Below are positions 1-8,084 of a stretch of DNA of 36,128 nt, piece by piece. Position numbers and translations under genes: made by a program. The number at the start of each line of letters is the position of its first letter. The stretch's first letter is position 1. The stretch is from a virus, in the IMG/VR virus record IMGVR_UViG_3300034158_000061, positions 1 through 36,128 of that record, one strand, 5' to 3'. Below the pieces are notes generated by a model. It was not told the DNA's origin. It saw only the letters and a list, made by a program, of their open reading frames with translations, and made no database searches.

Positions 1-23
1 CGCCGGTGGGGAAGGTCGAGTGA
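1..23 (+). CDS. C-terminal end of an upstream gene (partial)
   Basis: A reading frame open from the window edge ends at TGA 21-23, which overlaps the GTG start of the next gene at 20 (GTGA overlap). Only six codons are visible, so its product cannot be named. By position it would be a capsid-region gene. The inference rests only on the overlap style, which recurs throughout this genome. Confidence 0.3.
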
Positions 24-220
24 GCAGGCAGCGCCCGCACCGCCCGGACTGTGTGTGCTTCGGGTGCAAGGTTTCCGCCATCGGGTTCGACGGCGGCACC
101 CGGACCCGCACCGTTCGGGACGAGAACGGGCACGACATCACCGAGCACCGGTCCGGCAGGACCGATGTCCAGATCAACGCGAAACCCATTCACGTCAAGC
201 CGTTCTCTCGCACGGCCTGA
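20..220 (+). CDS. Small Cys-containing phage protein, unknown function
   Basis: This 66-residue protein starts at GTG 20. The N-terminus carries the cluster HRPDCVCFGCK, followed by a short basic and polar tail with no membrane segment. Small proteins with a C-x-C-x2-C cluster of this kind recur in actinophage structural regions, but I know no assigned role. It lies between the unseen capsid-side genes and the 148-residue protein at 246, so a minor structural or assembly role is inferred only from place. The overlapping frame starting at 51 is a low-complexity shadow. Confidence 0.6.
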   Translation: MSRQRPHRPDCVCFGCKVSAIGFDGGTRTRTVRDENGHDITEHRSGRTDVQINAKPIHVKPFSRTA

Positions 221-245
221 TCTCTTAGAAAGGTAGGGGCGGACA

Positions 246-692
246 ATGGCCGTCACCGTATCCGGGCTGTACGTCCCGACCTTCCGGGACGCGCTCGACG
301 CCAGCGCCAACAACCTGGACCTGACCGCGGCGAGCAAGATCGCGTTGTTCGACAACACGATCGCCCCGAACTTCACGACAGATACCGCCTACGGCGTCGC
401 TCCGTACAACGCCGGTGAAGTGACCGGTACCAACTGGGCCTCGGGCGGAATCACCATCACGTCGCCCACCTTGACCGCCTCGGGCGGCGCACTCGTGTTC
501 GATGCCGCCGACGTGTCCGTGGCGAGCGCCACCTTCACCGGAGCCGTCTGCTGCCTGATCTACGCCGATACCTTGGCCGGTAACGAGGCGATCATCCTCG
601 TCTACTTCGGCGGCACCGCCTACTCGCCGGTCGCCGGTACCTTCGGCATCACCTGGGGTACCTCGATCTTCTCGCTCGACCTGACCCCGTAA
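246..692 (+). CDS. Putative capsid or head-decoration protein
   Basis: This 148-residue protein starts at ATG 246, with a purine-rich site (gaaaggtaggggc) just upstream. It is rich in Ala, Thr, Gly and Ser with alternating beta-strand-like segments, no Cys cluster apart from a CC pair, and no membrane helix. It sits ahead of the long fibre-like gene and the head-tail connector genes, where siphoviruses of actinobacteria often keep capsid decoration or minor capsid proteins. That assignment is positional; I do not recognise a named family. A strong hairpin follows the gene. Confidence 0.5.
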   Translation: MAVTVSGLYVPTFRDALDASANNLDLTAASKIALFDNTIAPNFTTDTAYGVAPYNAGEVTGTNWASGGITITSPTLTASGGALVFDAADVSVASATFTGAVCCLIYADTLAGNEAIILVYFGGTAYSPVAGTFGITWGTSIFSLDLTP

Positions 693-711
693 CAGACCGA
701 GGTAGGGATGG

Positions 712-763
712 CGCCGACGCGCCGGGCCGGTGGCATAGAGCCCGGCTCGGCGCGTCGGCGTTT
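712..763 (+). terminator. Hairpin terminator after the 148-residue gene
   Basis: The arms 712-722 and 750-760 pair perfectly over 11 bp, and an inner CGGGC/GCCCG pair adds to the stem. A short T run (TTT, 761-763) follows. It lies between the stop at 692 and the GTG at 787, so it can limit readthrough into the long fibre gene. Confidence 0.6.
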
Positions 764-786
764 CGCGTGCGAGAGAGGATGACCGG

Positions 787-3700
787 GTGACCATCGCGTC
801 GGTACAGACGGCGGCAGCGCAGAGCGACGCCGGGGCATCCTCGGTATCGACGACGTACGCCAGCACGCCGACGGCGGGCAACATGCTCATATGCGCCGTT
901 GCCTTCGACAAGGACGCCGGGACGATCACCCCACCGAGCGGGTGGGGTGAGGTCTTCAGAAATAGCGGGACCTCGGTAAGCATCTGGGTCGGATGGAAAA
1001 TCTCGGCCGGAACCGAGTCGACCGTGACGGCCGGTCGCTCGAACACGGCCGGGATGAACGGCGACACGCTCTGGCTCTCCGAGTTCTCGGACTCGGCATC
1101 CGGGAACTGGACGATCCTCACCTCGACGGCCAACTACTCCGACAACTCGTCGGTGAAGAGCTGGGCATCGGGCACGGTGGCCGCCCCCGGCCGGGCATGC
1201 GCAGCGATCACCTTCTTCGGCATCGACTCGACGCAGATGGCCCGGACGTCCCAGGCGTTCAGTAACTCTTACGCCACGCTGCGAGCCTGGGTTGCTAACG
1301 CGGGCAACTACCGGGCGGACATGGCGGTCGGATGGCTGTCCGCTTTCGCCGGTGGCTCGACAACATCCTCGACGCACACGCACGAGCCGGACGCGGACCA
1401 AGTCACCGGCGCGATCTTCACGTTCTGCCGGGTCGCCTCGGCCGTCACCGTCACCCCGAGCCCCGTCCTCGGGTCCGTCGCAATCCCGGCCCCGACCGTG
1501 ACCGCGGTGAGCGGGCCGCTCGCGGATCCGGTCCTCGGGGTGGCGAGCGTTCCCGCTCCGACCGCTACGGCCGGGGCCGCGGCCACCGCTACCCCGGTGG
1601 CCGGAGCCGTGGCGGTCTCGGACGTAGCGGTCTTGTGCGAGAAGCCGCTTTACATCGACGACCACTTCACGGGCTCGGACGGCGATCCGCTCGGCGCAGC
1701 CTGGGCATCGTCGGCCGCGACGGCCGGGACGTCGGCGACCATCAACGGCAACCGGCTGCGACTCAACTCGGGGTCGGCCACCGGGTACGCCGGGAAGAAG
1801 GCCATCCGGTTCGCCGACGGACCCCTCATCGACACGGAGCTCTACGGGCTCATCAACTACCCGGACCTGACTGACTGCCGGGTCGAAGTGTGGGCACGCA
1901 CCCCGGGCCCGACGGACGACAGCTCGACCGGATACTTCGCCAACATGCCGCGGTCCGGAACGATCGGGATCGGCAAGGCGGTCGCCTACACCTACACGGA
2001 CTTGGGTACCGCCTCGGTCACGATCCCGAACGCCACCGACTACCGGTTCCGGTTCCGGTGCGTCGGTACGTCCATCAAGTTGAAAGTGTGGGCTGCGGCC
2101 GGAGCCGAGCCGTCGTCCTGGTCGGTCGAAGTAACTGACTCCGCCATCACCGGCCAGGGGTACAACCACGCCCATCTGCAAGGTGGGAACACGGCCGGTG
2201 GCGTCGTCGACTTCGACGACATCCGACTCACCAACGGGACCGAGACGGCCACCCCGAGCGCGGTCGCCGGAGCGGTCACGATCCCGGCCGCTACTCCCGG
2301 GATCGGCGCCACGGCCACCCCGTCGGCCGTGGCCGGGGCGGCCACCATCCCGGCTCCGACCGTCACCGGCAACGGCGCCACGGCCACCCCGTCGGCCGTG
2401 GCCGTGGCGGCCACCATCCCGACCCCGAGCGTCACGGCCGGTGCCGTGGCCATGCCTGGCCAGGTGGCCACGGCCGTGGCCATCCCGGCCGCCACGGCGT
2501 CGGCCGGTGTCACGGCCGTGGCCACGGCCGTGGCCGGTGTGGCCACGGTCCCGGCCATGTCCGGCACGGCCTCGGCCACGGCCACCCCGGCCGTGGCCAC
2601 CGGTGTGGCCACGGTCCCGGCTATGTCCGGCACGGCCTCGGTCATGGCCACGGCCGTGGCCATTGCGGCCACGGCGTCGATCCCCGCGCCGACAGTCACG
2701 GGGTCCGGGTCCATCGCCACCCCCGGTGCCGTGTCCGGCGTGGCCACGATCCCCGCACCCGTGGCCACGGCAGGCGTGTCCGGGGCCGCCACGCCGGTAG
2801 CGGTGGCCGCCACCGTCCCGGCCGTGACCATCGCGGCCGGTGCCGTGGCCACGCCTGGCCGGGTGGCCACGGCCGTGGCCATCCCTGTGGCCACGGCCGT
2901 GGCCGACGCCGTGGCCACCCCTGGCCAGGTGGCCACGGCCGTGGCCATCCCGGGTGCCACGGCCACGGCCGGTGCCGGAACCGTGGCCACGCCTGGCCAG
3001 GTGGCCACGGCCGTGACCATTCCCGTGGCCACAGTCACGGCCGATGCCGTGGCCACGGCCACCCCTGTGGCCACGGCCGTGGCCATCCCGGCCGCCACGG
3101 CATCGGCCGGTTCCGGAACCGTGGCCACGCCTTCGGCCATCGTGGCCACGGCCACGATCCCGGCGCCGGACGTGTCCGCCAGCAAGGTCGCCACCCCGTC
3201 GGCTGTTGCCGGCCAAGTCAGCATCCCGACCGTCACGGCCACGGCCGAGGCGGTGGCCGCCCCCGCTTCGGTGGCCGGGACGGTGGCGATCCCGGTCCCG
3301 TCCGTGGTCGCGGGCACGGCCGACATCGCGGCGCCCCAGCCCGTGATCGTCTACGCTTCGATACCGACCCCGGCCGGTGTCGCCGAGGCGACGGCCGGAC
3401 CGGCCGGGGTCGATGGGTCCGTGGCCATCCCGGACCCGACCGTCACGGCCGCCTCGTCCGTCTCCCCGGCGGAGCTGGTCGCCGTCGTCACCGTCCCGGC
3501 CCCGGCCGTCGTGGCCGAGGCTGGCGCCTCGCCGTCCGCGCTCACCGGAACGACCACCATCCCGACCCCGACCGTCCTGGCCGGGGTGTCCGCGGTCGCC
3601 TCGCCTTCGCCGGTCGAAGGGTCCGTGCTGGTCGCCGCCCCGACGCTCACGGTCGTGCGGACGCCGGTCGGGTCAGGTGGTTGGTACGGCCTTCTCTCGA

Positions 3701-3843
3701 TAGTTCGTGAAGCCGAGCAGATCGCCCGAGCCGAGGCGAACGCCCCGACGACCACCTGCCCGGACGACGGCGAAGTGCTGCTCGCCGCCCCAGGTGGGGG
3801 CCGGTTCTGTCGGTTCTGCGGGTGGCGGACCGACGGCCGCTAG
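787..3843 (+). CDS. Very long repetitive head-fibre-like protein with C-terminal zinc ribbon
   Basis: This 1018-residue protein starts at GTG 787. Residues 1-210 form a beta-rich domain. About residues 285-490 look like a concanavalin/jelly-roll fold (starts YIDDHFTGSDGDPLGAAW, ends VDFDDIRLTNG). From about 490 to 955 there are degenerate repeats of roughly 18-22 residues built on ATPxxVAGxVxIPAPTVTA. The C-terminus has CPDDGE and then CRFCGW, a partial zinc-ribbon pattern with three Cys. It lies before the head-tail connectors, so a capsid fibre is more likely than a tail fibre; both remain possible. The repeat DNA is full of the palindrome GGCCACGGCCGTGGCC, which leaves spurious long frames open on the other strand. 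Repeat number is likely to vary between relatives. Confidence 0.7.
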   Translation: MTIASVQTAAAQSDAGASSVSTTYASTPTAGNMLICAVAFDKDAGTITPPSGWGEVFRNSGTSVSIWVGWKISAGTESTVTAGRSNTAGMNGDTLWLSEFSDSASGNWTILTSTANYSDNSSVKSWASGTVAAPGRACAAITFFGIDSTQMARTSQAFSNSYATLRAWVANAGNYRADMAVGWLSAFAGGSTTSSTHTHEPDADQVTGAIFTFCRVASAVTVTPSPVLGSVAIPAPTVTAVSGPLADPVLGVASVPAPTATAGAAATATPVAGAVAVSDVAVLCEKPLYIDDHFTGSDGDPLGAAWASSAATAGTSATINGNRLRLNSGSATGYAGKKAIRFADGPLIDTELYGLINYPDLTDCRVEVWARTPGPTDDSSTGYFANMPRSGTIGIGKAVAYTYTDLGTASVTIPNATDYRFRFRCVGTSIKLKVWAAAGAEPSSWSVEVTDSAITGQGYNHAHLQGGNTAGGVVDFDDIRLTNGTETATPSAVAGAVTIPAATPGIGATATPSAVAGAATIPAPTVTGNGATATPSAVAVAATIPTPSVTAGAVAMPGQVATAVAIPAATASAGVTAVATAVAGVATVPAMSGTASATATPAVATGVATVPAMSGTASVMATAVAIAATASIPAPTVTGSGSIATPGAVSGVATIPAPVATAGVSGAATPVAVAATVPAVTIAAGAVATPGRVATAVAIPVATAVADAVATPGQVATAVAIPGATATAGAGTVATPGQVATAVTIPVATVTADAVATATPVATAVAIPAATASAGSGTVATPSAIVATATIPAPDVSASKVATPSAVAGQVSIPTVTATAEAVAAPASVAGTVAIPVPSVVAGTADIAAPQPVIVYASIPTPAGVAEATAGPAGVDGSVAIPDPTVTAASSVSPAELVAVVTVPAPAVVAEAGASPSALTGTTTIPTPTVLAGVSAVASPSPVEGSVLVAAPTLTVVRTPVGSGGWYGLLSIVREAEQIARAEANAPTTTCPDDGEVLLAAPGGGRFCRFCGWRTDGR

Positions 3844-3950
3844 TCGCCCGCCTCGGGTGGCATACTGGCCGTGCGCGTGGAGGCGTACAGCCGAATATCC
3901 ATAGACCGTCCGGGGTCAACTCGGGCTAGGCCAGAATGCAAGGCGGGGTC

Positions 3951-5003
3951 ATGGGCACGCTCTACTCCACGGTCGAGGCCGTGCGGTCCGCGATGGGATC
4001 GAAGCCGACAGCGGCAGACACGCGCCGGATCATCTCGGTGATCGAGGCAGCGAGCCGCGATGCCGACTCGGCGACCGGCCGACCCGAGGGAGCGTTCCGT
4101 CCCCAGGTTGCGACCATCGCTACCGAGTGGCCGGACTGGCAGACGACCGAGGCGCACCGACTCTGGCTCGACGCCACGACCGCGATCTCTGTATCTACGC
4201 TCACGTCCGGCGGGGTCCCGATCCCGGCCGCCGACTTCTTCCTCGAGCCCCAGCAGTACGGGCCGCCGTACGACCGAATCGAGGTCGACCTCTCGTCGTC
4301 GTCCGCCCTCTCGGTCGGCGACACGACGCAGCGCGCCGTCAGCATCACCGGCCTGCTCGGGTACCGCGACGACCGCGAGGCGGTCGGCACTCTGACTGCC
4401 GGTGTCTCGTCGGCCGCGACCACCTTCCCCTTGAGCGGCGGGGCGGTCGCCGGGATCGGCGACCAGCTCGTGCTCGGTGACGAGCGCGTCGAAGTGACGG
4501 GCCGCTCGTGGTCGGCATCCGGTCAGACGCTCTCGTCGGCGCTCGCGGCGAGCGCTGCCGGGACGACGCTCGCGGTTGCCACCCCGAGCGCCTTCGCTGT
4601 CGACGAGGTCTTGCTGGTCGACGGTGAGCGCATGCTGGTCACCGACGTCACGGGGTCTTCGGTCATCGTCCGGCGTGCTGTCGACGGGTCGGTCCTGGGT
4701 GCGCACGCTTCGGGCGCGACCGTCTACGCCTACCGGTCTTACGTCGTCACGAGGGGCGCGTCCGGGACGGCCGCCGTTGCCCACTCGGGCGGCGATGCCG
4801 TCGAGCGGCACGTCGTCCCCGGCCAGGTGCAGGAGTACGTCATCGCCCTGGCCGTGACGCACCTGCTGTCGGGCGCGTCCGGATGGTCCCGGGAGTACGG
4901 CCCCCAGGGTGCCGGGACGAAGCTGGGTGCCGGGGTCGACACGTTGCGGCGCAGCCTGACCGAGGCGTTCGGTCGGCGCGGCTCGCGCACGCGGGTGATC
5001 TAG
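3951..5003 (+). CDS. Head-tail connector protein with inserted beta domain
   Basis: I chose ATG 3951 (350 residues) over ATG 3936 because AAGGCGGGG lies directly before it. The first ~145 residues are helical with a mixed end, resembling gp6-like connector/adaptor proteins of HK97-type phages. About residues 145-260 hold repeats of the form TLTAGVSSAATTFPL and LVDGERMLVTDV, a beta-rich insertion of the 'viral hub' kind seen in phage structural proteins. The C-terminal helix returns to adaptor-like sequence. Its position just before a gp10-like and a terminator-like gene supports a connector role. The stop TAG overlaps the next GTG (TAGTG). Confidence 0.6.
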   Translation: MGTLYSTVEAVRSAMGSKPTAADTRRIISVIEAASRDADSATGRPEGAFRPQVATIATEWPDWQTTEAHRLWLDATTAISVSTLTSGGVPIPAADFFLEPQQYGPPYDRIEVDLSSSSALSVGDTTQRAVSITGLLGYRDDREAVGTLTAGVSSAATTFPLSGGAVAGIGDQLVLGDERVEVTGRSWSASGQTLSSALAASAAGTTLAVATPSAFAVDEVLLVDGERMLVTDVTGSSVIVRRAVDGSVLGAHASGATVYAYRSYVVTRGASGTAAVAHSGGDAVERHVVPGQVQEYVIALAVTHLLSGASGWSREYGPQGAGTKLGAGVDTLRRSLTEAFGRRGSRTRVI

Positions 5004-5389
5004 TGGCCGCCATCGACATCGAACTGTCCGGACCGATCTTCTCTGGCGCGGCCGACGTGGCCGTGATGGACATGGCCGTCGATGCCGTCGAGTCGGTGGC
5101 AGCGTTCGCTCTCGAGCGCGTCCAATTCAACCTGGACGCCTCCATTCGGGTACCGACCCCGTATTACGAAACGCAGATCGCCATGTTCGCCCCGGCCATC
5201 TTCGACCGGACCGTGAGTGACCGCGGCGTCATCTACGGGCCGTGGCTCGAAGGCACGTCAAGCCGAAACCGGACGACCCGGTTCCGGGGGTACGCATCGT
5301 TCCGTCGCGCACACCAGGCGACCGAGGCGGCCGTCCCGGCGATCCTCGACCGGGTGGCCGCGAGGGCCGCCCCACGGATGGGAGGCTGA
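5003..5389 (+). CDS. Head-tail closure / gp10-like minor structural protein
   Basis: The start is GTG 5003, overlapping the previous stop; the open frame extends upstream but that part is Arg/Gly-rich shadow. The 128-residue protein begins VAAIDIELSGPIFSG and carries the segment YGPWLEGTSSRNRTTRF, a signature I associate with small tail-completion/connector proteins of actinophages next to the tail terminator gene. Its N-terminal helix and mixed beta body suit the HK97 gp10 class. Function is inferred from that motif and from synteny. Confidence 0.6.
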   Translation: MAAIDIELSGPIFSGAADVAVMDMAVDAVESVAAFALERVQFNLDASIRVPTPYYETQIAMFAPAIFDRTVSDRGVIYGPWLEGTSSRNRTTRFRGYASFRRAHQATEAAVPAILDRVAARAAPRMGG

Positions 5390-5390
5390 C

Positions 5391-5849
5391 GTGGCGGTCA
5401 ACGTTCTCGCCATCATCGACGCGATCATGTCCCCGATGATGGCGTCCGGCAGGTTCGCCAGAGTCAACGGGTTCGAGCCGAAAGGCTCGCCCGGCTCGGG
5501 GCTTACGGCCGCCGTCTGGCTCGACGCGATGACGGCCGCCCCGGCAGCGAGCGGCCTCGCCGCCTCGTCGGCCCGGATCGTTTTCAAGATCCGGCTCTAC
5601 ACGTCGATGCTTTCCGAGCCGCAGGACGCCATCGACCCCGAAGTGCTCGATGCCGCCGTGGCGCTGTTCGGGATTTTCGCCGCCGACTTCGACCTGTCCG
5701 GCACCGTGCGCAACGTCGACCTGCACGGCGGGCACGGCCCGGCCTTGTCGGCCCAGGCCGGTTACCTGAACGTGTCGGGACAGATGATGAGGGTCGTCGA
5801 TGTGACCTTGCCCGTGATCGTAAATGACGCCTGGGAGCAGAGCGCATGA
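5391..5849 (+). CDS. Putative tail terminator protein
   Basis: The start is GTG 5391, one base after the previous stop (152 residues). The sequence begins VAVNVLAIIDAIMSPMM, has a central strand-helix body, and ends with QMMRVVDVTLPVIVNDAWEQS. An N-terminal helix, conserved 'vnDaw' ending and location directly before the major tail protein are typical of siphovirus tail terminators, which cap the tail tube and join it to the connector. The gene overlaps the next one by 4 nt (ATGA). Confidence 0.6.
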   Translation: MAVNVLAIIDAIMSPMMASGRFARVNGFEPKGSPGSGLTAAVWLDAMTAAPAASGLAASSARIVFKIRLYTSMLSEPQDAIDPEVLDAAVALFGIFAADFDLSGTVRNVDLHGGHGPALSAQAGYLNVSGQMMRVVDVTLPVIVNDAWEQSA

Positions 5850-6580
5850 CCAAACAGAACGGGCTCGGCGCCCGCCTTTTCGTCGGCGGATACAACCTGT
5901 CCGGCGACACCCAGTCCGTCGGCAGCATCGCCGGACCCGTCTCCCCCATCGACGTGACCGGCATCGACAAGCAAGCGTATGAACGGATCGGTGGACGCCG
6001 CGACGGCCGTATGGCCTGGACGAGTTTCTTCAACCCGGACGGCGCGCACCCGGTCCTGTCAGCGCTGCCGAGGACGGACATCGTCACGTCCTACTTCGCC
6101 GGGACGACGATCGGAAACCCGGCCGCCTCCCAGGTAGCCAAGCAAGTCGGGTACGACGTGACCCGCCCCATTGACGGGGCCATCACCATCGGGATCGAAG
6201 CCCAGTCCAACGGGTACGGGCTGGCCTGGGGAGTCATGCTCACGGCCGGGGAGCGGACCGACACGGCCGCCACCGACGGGGCGACGCTCGACCAGGCCGC
6301 GGCCACGTCGTTCGGGTGGACCATGTTCGTCCACCTAACCTCGCTCACCGGGACCGATATCGAGATCAAGGTGCAGGACTCGGCGAACGGTTCCACCTGG
6401 GCCGACCTCGCGGGCGCCACCACCGGTGCGCTCACGACCGAGGGGTCGGCCCGAGTTGCTGCCACGACGACGACGGCCACCGCGCGGCGCTACGTCCGGG
6501 CCGTGACGACGACGACGGGTGGCTTCACGAGCGCGACGTTCGCCGTCATGTTCGTGAAGCCACCCGTGGCGGTGGCGTGA
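5846..6580 (+). CDS. Major tail (tube) protein with C-terminal Ig-like extension
   Basis: This 244-residue protein starts at ATG 5846 (ATGA overlap). Residues 1-155 match the tail-tube type (MTKQNGLGARLFVGGYNLSG, then IDVTGIDKQAYERIGG). The Thr/Ala-rich last ~90 residues (DIEIKVQDSANGSTWADL) look like the Ig-like or carbohydrate-binding tails often fused to phage tube subunits. It begins with nearly the same residues as the protein at 7006 (M-x-KQNGLG, VTG-x-DK-x-A-x-ERI). Expected to form the tube hexamers around the tape measure. Confidence 0.75.
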   Translation: MTKQNGLGARLFVGGYNLSGDTQSVGSIAGPVSPIDVTGIDKQAYERIGGRRDGRMAWTSFFNPDGAHPVLSALPRTDIVTSYFAGTTIGNPAASQVAKQVGYDVTRPIDGAITIGIEAQSNGYGLAWGVMLTAGERTDTAATDGATLDQAAATSFGWTMFVHLTSLTGTDIEIKVQDSANGSTWADLAGATTGALTTEGSARVAATTTTATARRYVRAVTTTTGGFTSATFAVMFVKPPVAVA

Positions 6581-7002
6581 TGTTCCGGGTCCCCCCGGCC
6601 GGGCCGGTGCAGGCGTACAAGACGTACGCGGTGCGGCGCCGTCCCGACGTCGACCGCCCGGCCGCCTGCTACGAAGTCGGGTGCGAGGCGTTCGTCAAAG
6701 GCTGGCTCACCTCGGTCGACGAGTCGACCGAGCAGGGGCTCGCTATCGGCCGGTACATCCGAACCGAGTCGGGTCGCACTTTCCGAGAGAGCCGGTCGGC
6801 CGAAGGTCTGACCGTGTTCCGGTTCGAGGCTGGGCAGCGATGTTTCGCCGACCATCGGACGGTGGCCGAGGACTACCGGGTTCGCCTCGGCGACCACCGG
6901 GGGAACCTCGGCGGCCTTCGGGTCCACACACGTGCCGTTGATTGGGTCGAAGATTTCGGCGAGCACCAGCAACTTCTAGTCGAGCAGATAGAGAAGGGGT
7001 AA
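6580..7002 (+). CDS. Conserved tail-region protein of unknown function
   Basis: The start is ATG 6580, overlapping the previous TGA (140 residues). The sequence MFRVPPAGPVQAYKTYAVR leads into a Cys pair (CYEVGC), basic and aromatic segments, and HTRAVDWVEDFGEHQ. No membrane helix or signal peptide is visible. It lies between the two tail-tube-like genes, a conserved place in many actinophage genomes, so a structural or assembly role is likely. I cannot assign a family. Confidence 0.6.
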   Translation: MFRVPPAGPVQAYKTYAVRRRPDVDRPAACYEVGCEAFVKGWLTSVDESTEQGLAIGRYIRTESGRTFRESRSAEGLTVFRFEAGQRCFADHRTVAEDYRVRLGDHRGNLGGLRVHTRAVDWVEDFGEHQQLLVEQIEKG

Positions 7003-7005
7003 GTC

Positions 7006-7413
7006 ATGGCGAAACAGAATGGCCTCGGCTGGACAGCGGCCACCATCGACGACGCGGCCGGGTCCCCGGTCACTCTGGTGAACGGGTTCACCAACTTGGC
7101 GTTCGCCACCCCCCGCGGGGTGCAGGACGTTACGGGTCTCGACAAGTCGGCGATCGAGCGGATCCTCGGCTTGGCCGACATGTCGGTCACCCTCTCGGGT
7201 CCGTTCGATCCGGGGGCGGGCGGGACGCACTCGGTGTTCAGCACGGTGCCGAGCACGAGCGTTGCCCGGACGGTGACGCTCACGATTGCCGGCAAGACGC
7301 TGGCGGCCGAGATCCTGTTCACGGACTACCCGCTCACCCGGGCGGCGTCCGGCGAGTTCACGTTCACCGCGCCCGGCGTGCTGGCGAACGGCACCGTACC
7401 GACCTGGGCCTGA
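7006..7413 (+). CDS. Second tail-tube-like protein
   Basis: This 135-residue protein starts at ATG 7006, with GAGAAGGGG upstream. It shares the N-terminal MxKQNGLG and the core VTGLDKSAIERI with the 5846 product but lacks the Ig-like extension. It could be a short tube subunit, a tube-cap/initiator ring protein or a decoration form. Duplication of the tube gene is the simplest reading. The chaperone genes follow, as expected for a tail module. Confidence 0.65.
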   Translation: MAKQNGLGWTAATIDDAAGSPVTLVNGFTNLAFATPRGVQDVTGLDKSAIERILGLADMSVTLSGPFDPGAGGTHSVFSTVPSTSVARTVTLTIAGKTLAAEILFTDYPLTRAASGEFTFTAPGVLANGTVPTWA

Positions 7414-7455
7414 CCGGCCCAGGCTAGTTCGCACTACCGATGTGGAGGTAAGGCA

Positions 7456-7932
7456 GTGGGGTTCGTCAAGAAGACCAAGGTCTACACGATCGAGTTCGAG
7501 GGCGAGTATGAGGGGCTCGTCGTGCGGGCGCGCGGCGCCAGCGCTGGCGAGTACCTCGACATCGCCCAGCTCGTGACGTCGCTCGATACTCCCCAGTTGT
7601 CGAAGAAGGCGCGGGGCCGCGGGGCGAAGAAGCCCGACGACCTGAAAGACGTCGCCGGGGTGTTCGAGTTGTTCCGGGACTTCGGGAAATACCTCGTCTC
7701 CTGGAATATGCAACGGCAGTTGCCGGACAGTGACGAGATCGTCGATGTTCCGGCAACTGCCGAAGGCATGCTCTCGTGTGACCTCGAGGACGTCCTCGTC
7801 GTGATCTCCGGGTGGATGGATGCCGTTGGGGGTGTTGCCGCCCCTTTGGAGAGCAGCTCGCCGTCTGGAAAGCAACCGGCGAAGGGTTTACAGATTCCGA
7901 TGGAAACCCTATCCGGAAGCCCCCTGAGCTGA
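7456..7932 (+). CDS. Tail assembly chaperone, short form
   Basis: The start is GTG 7456 with GGAGG (tgtGGAGGtaaggca) ahead of it; 158 residues. It begins GFVKKTKVYTIEFEGEYEGL and ends in a hydrophilic Ser/Pro tail. It lies between the tail-tube genes and the tape measure and overlaps a second frame by about 120 nt, the layout of lambda gpG/gpGT. The short form should bind nascent tape measure and keep it soluble during tail assembly. Confidence 0.8.
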   Translation: MGFVKKTKVYTIEFEGEYEGLVVRARGASAGEYLDIAQLVTSLDTPQLSKKARGRGAKKPDDLKDVAGVFELFRDFGKYLVSWNMQRQLPDSDEIVDVPATAEGMLSCDLEDVLVVISGWMDAVGGVAAPLESSSPSGKQPAKGLQIPMETLSGSPLS

Positions 7933-8084
7933 TACATGCGCAACTCGTCCTCAGACTGTGCGAGAGATTCCACTGTCTACCGAGTGCGCTCGAGGCGGAA
8001 GACGCGAGCTTCTTGCAGCTCGTGCTTATCGACGCACTAGGAACAGATAGGGGCGGGGACGAGGGTGAGCGGCAACGCGATTGA
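7456..8084 (+). CDS. Tail assembly chaperone, long form by -1 frameshift
   Basis: The frame that opens by 7812 and ends at 8084 is -1 relative to the short form. Its product segment (GEQLAVWKATGEGF, then HAQLVLRLCERFHCLPSA) is a typical gpT-like C-terminal domain and has no good start of its own. Slippage at the heptamer C_CCT_TTG (7842-7848) would give a 209-residue fusion reading VAAPL-GEQLAVWK. A second perfect heptamer, G_GGT_TTA, sits at 7884-7890. The long form overlaps the tape-measure start at 8065. Which heptamer is used cannot be told from sequence alone. Confidence 0.75.
7842..7848 (+). other. Slippery heptamer for -1 ribosomal frameshift
   Basis: In the zero frame the bases read GCC_CCT_TTG, so C_CCT_TTG fits X_XXY_YYZ exactly. 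After slippage the next codon is GGA at 7848, entering the open downstream frame. The alternative heptamer G_GGT_TTA at 7884-7890 also fits exactly and also leads into the same frame. Confidence 0.6.

Noticed and set aside
649-3216. Very long minus-strand open frames (up to 855 codons) opposite the head-fibre gene
   Set aside because: They arise from GGCC-rich repeats that leave several frames free of stops; the products are Gly/Arg/His-rich without domains, and the plus-strand frame has clear folds at both ends.
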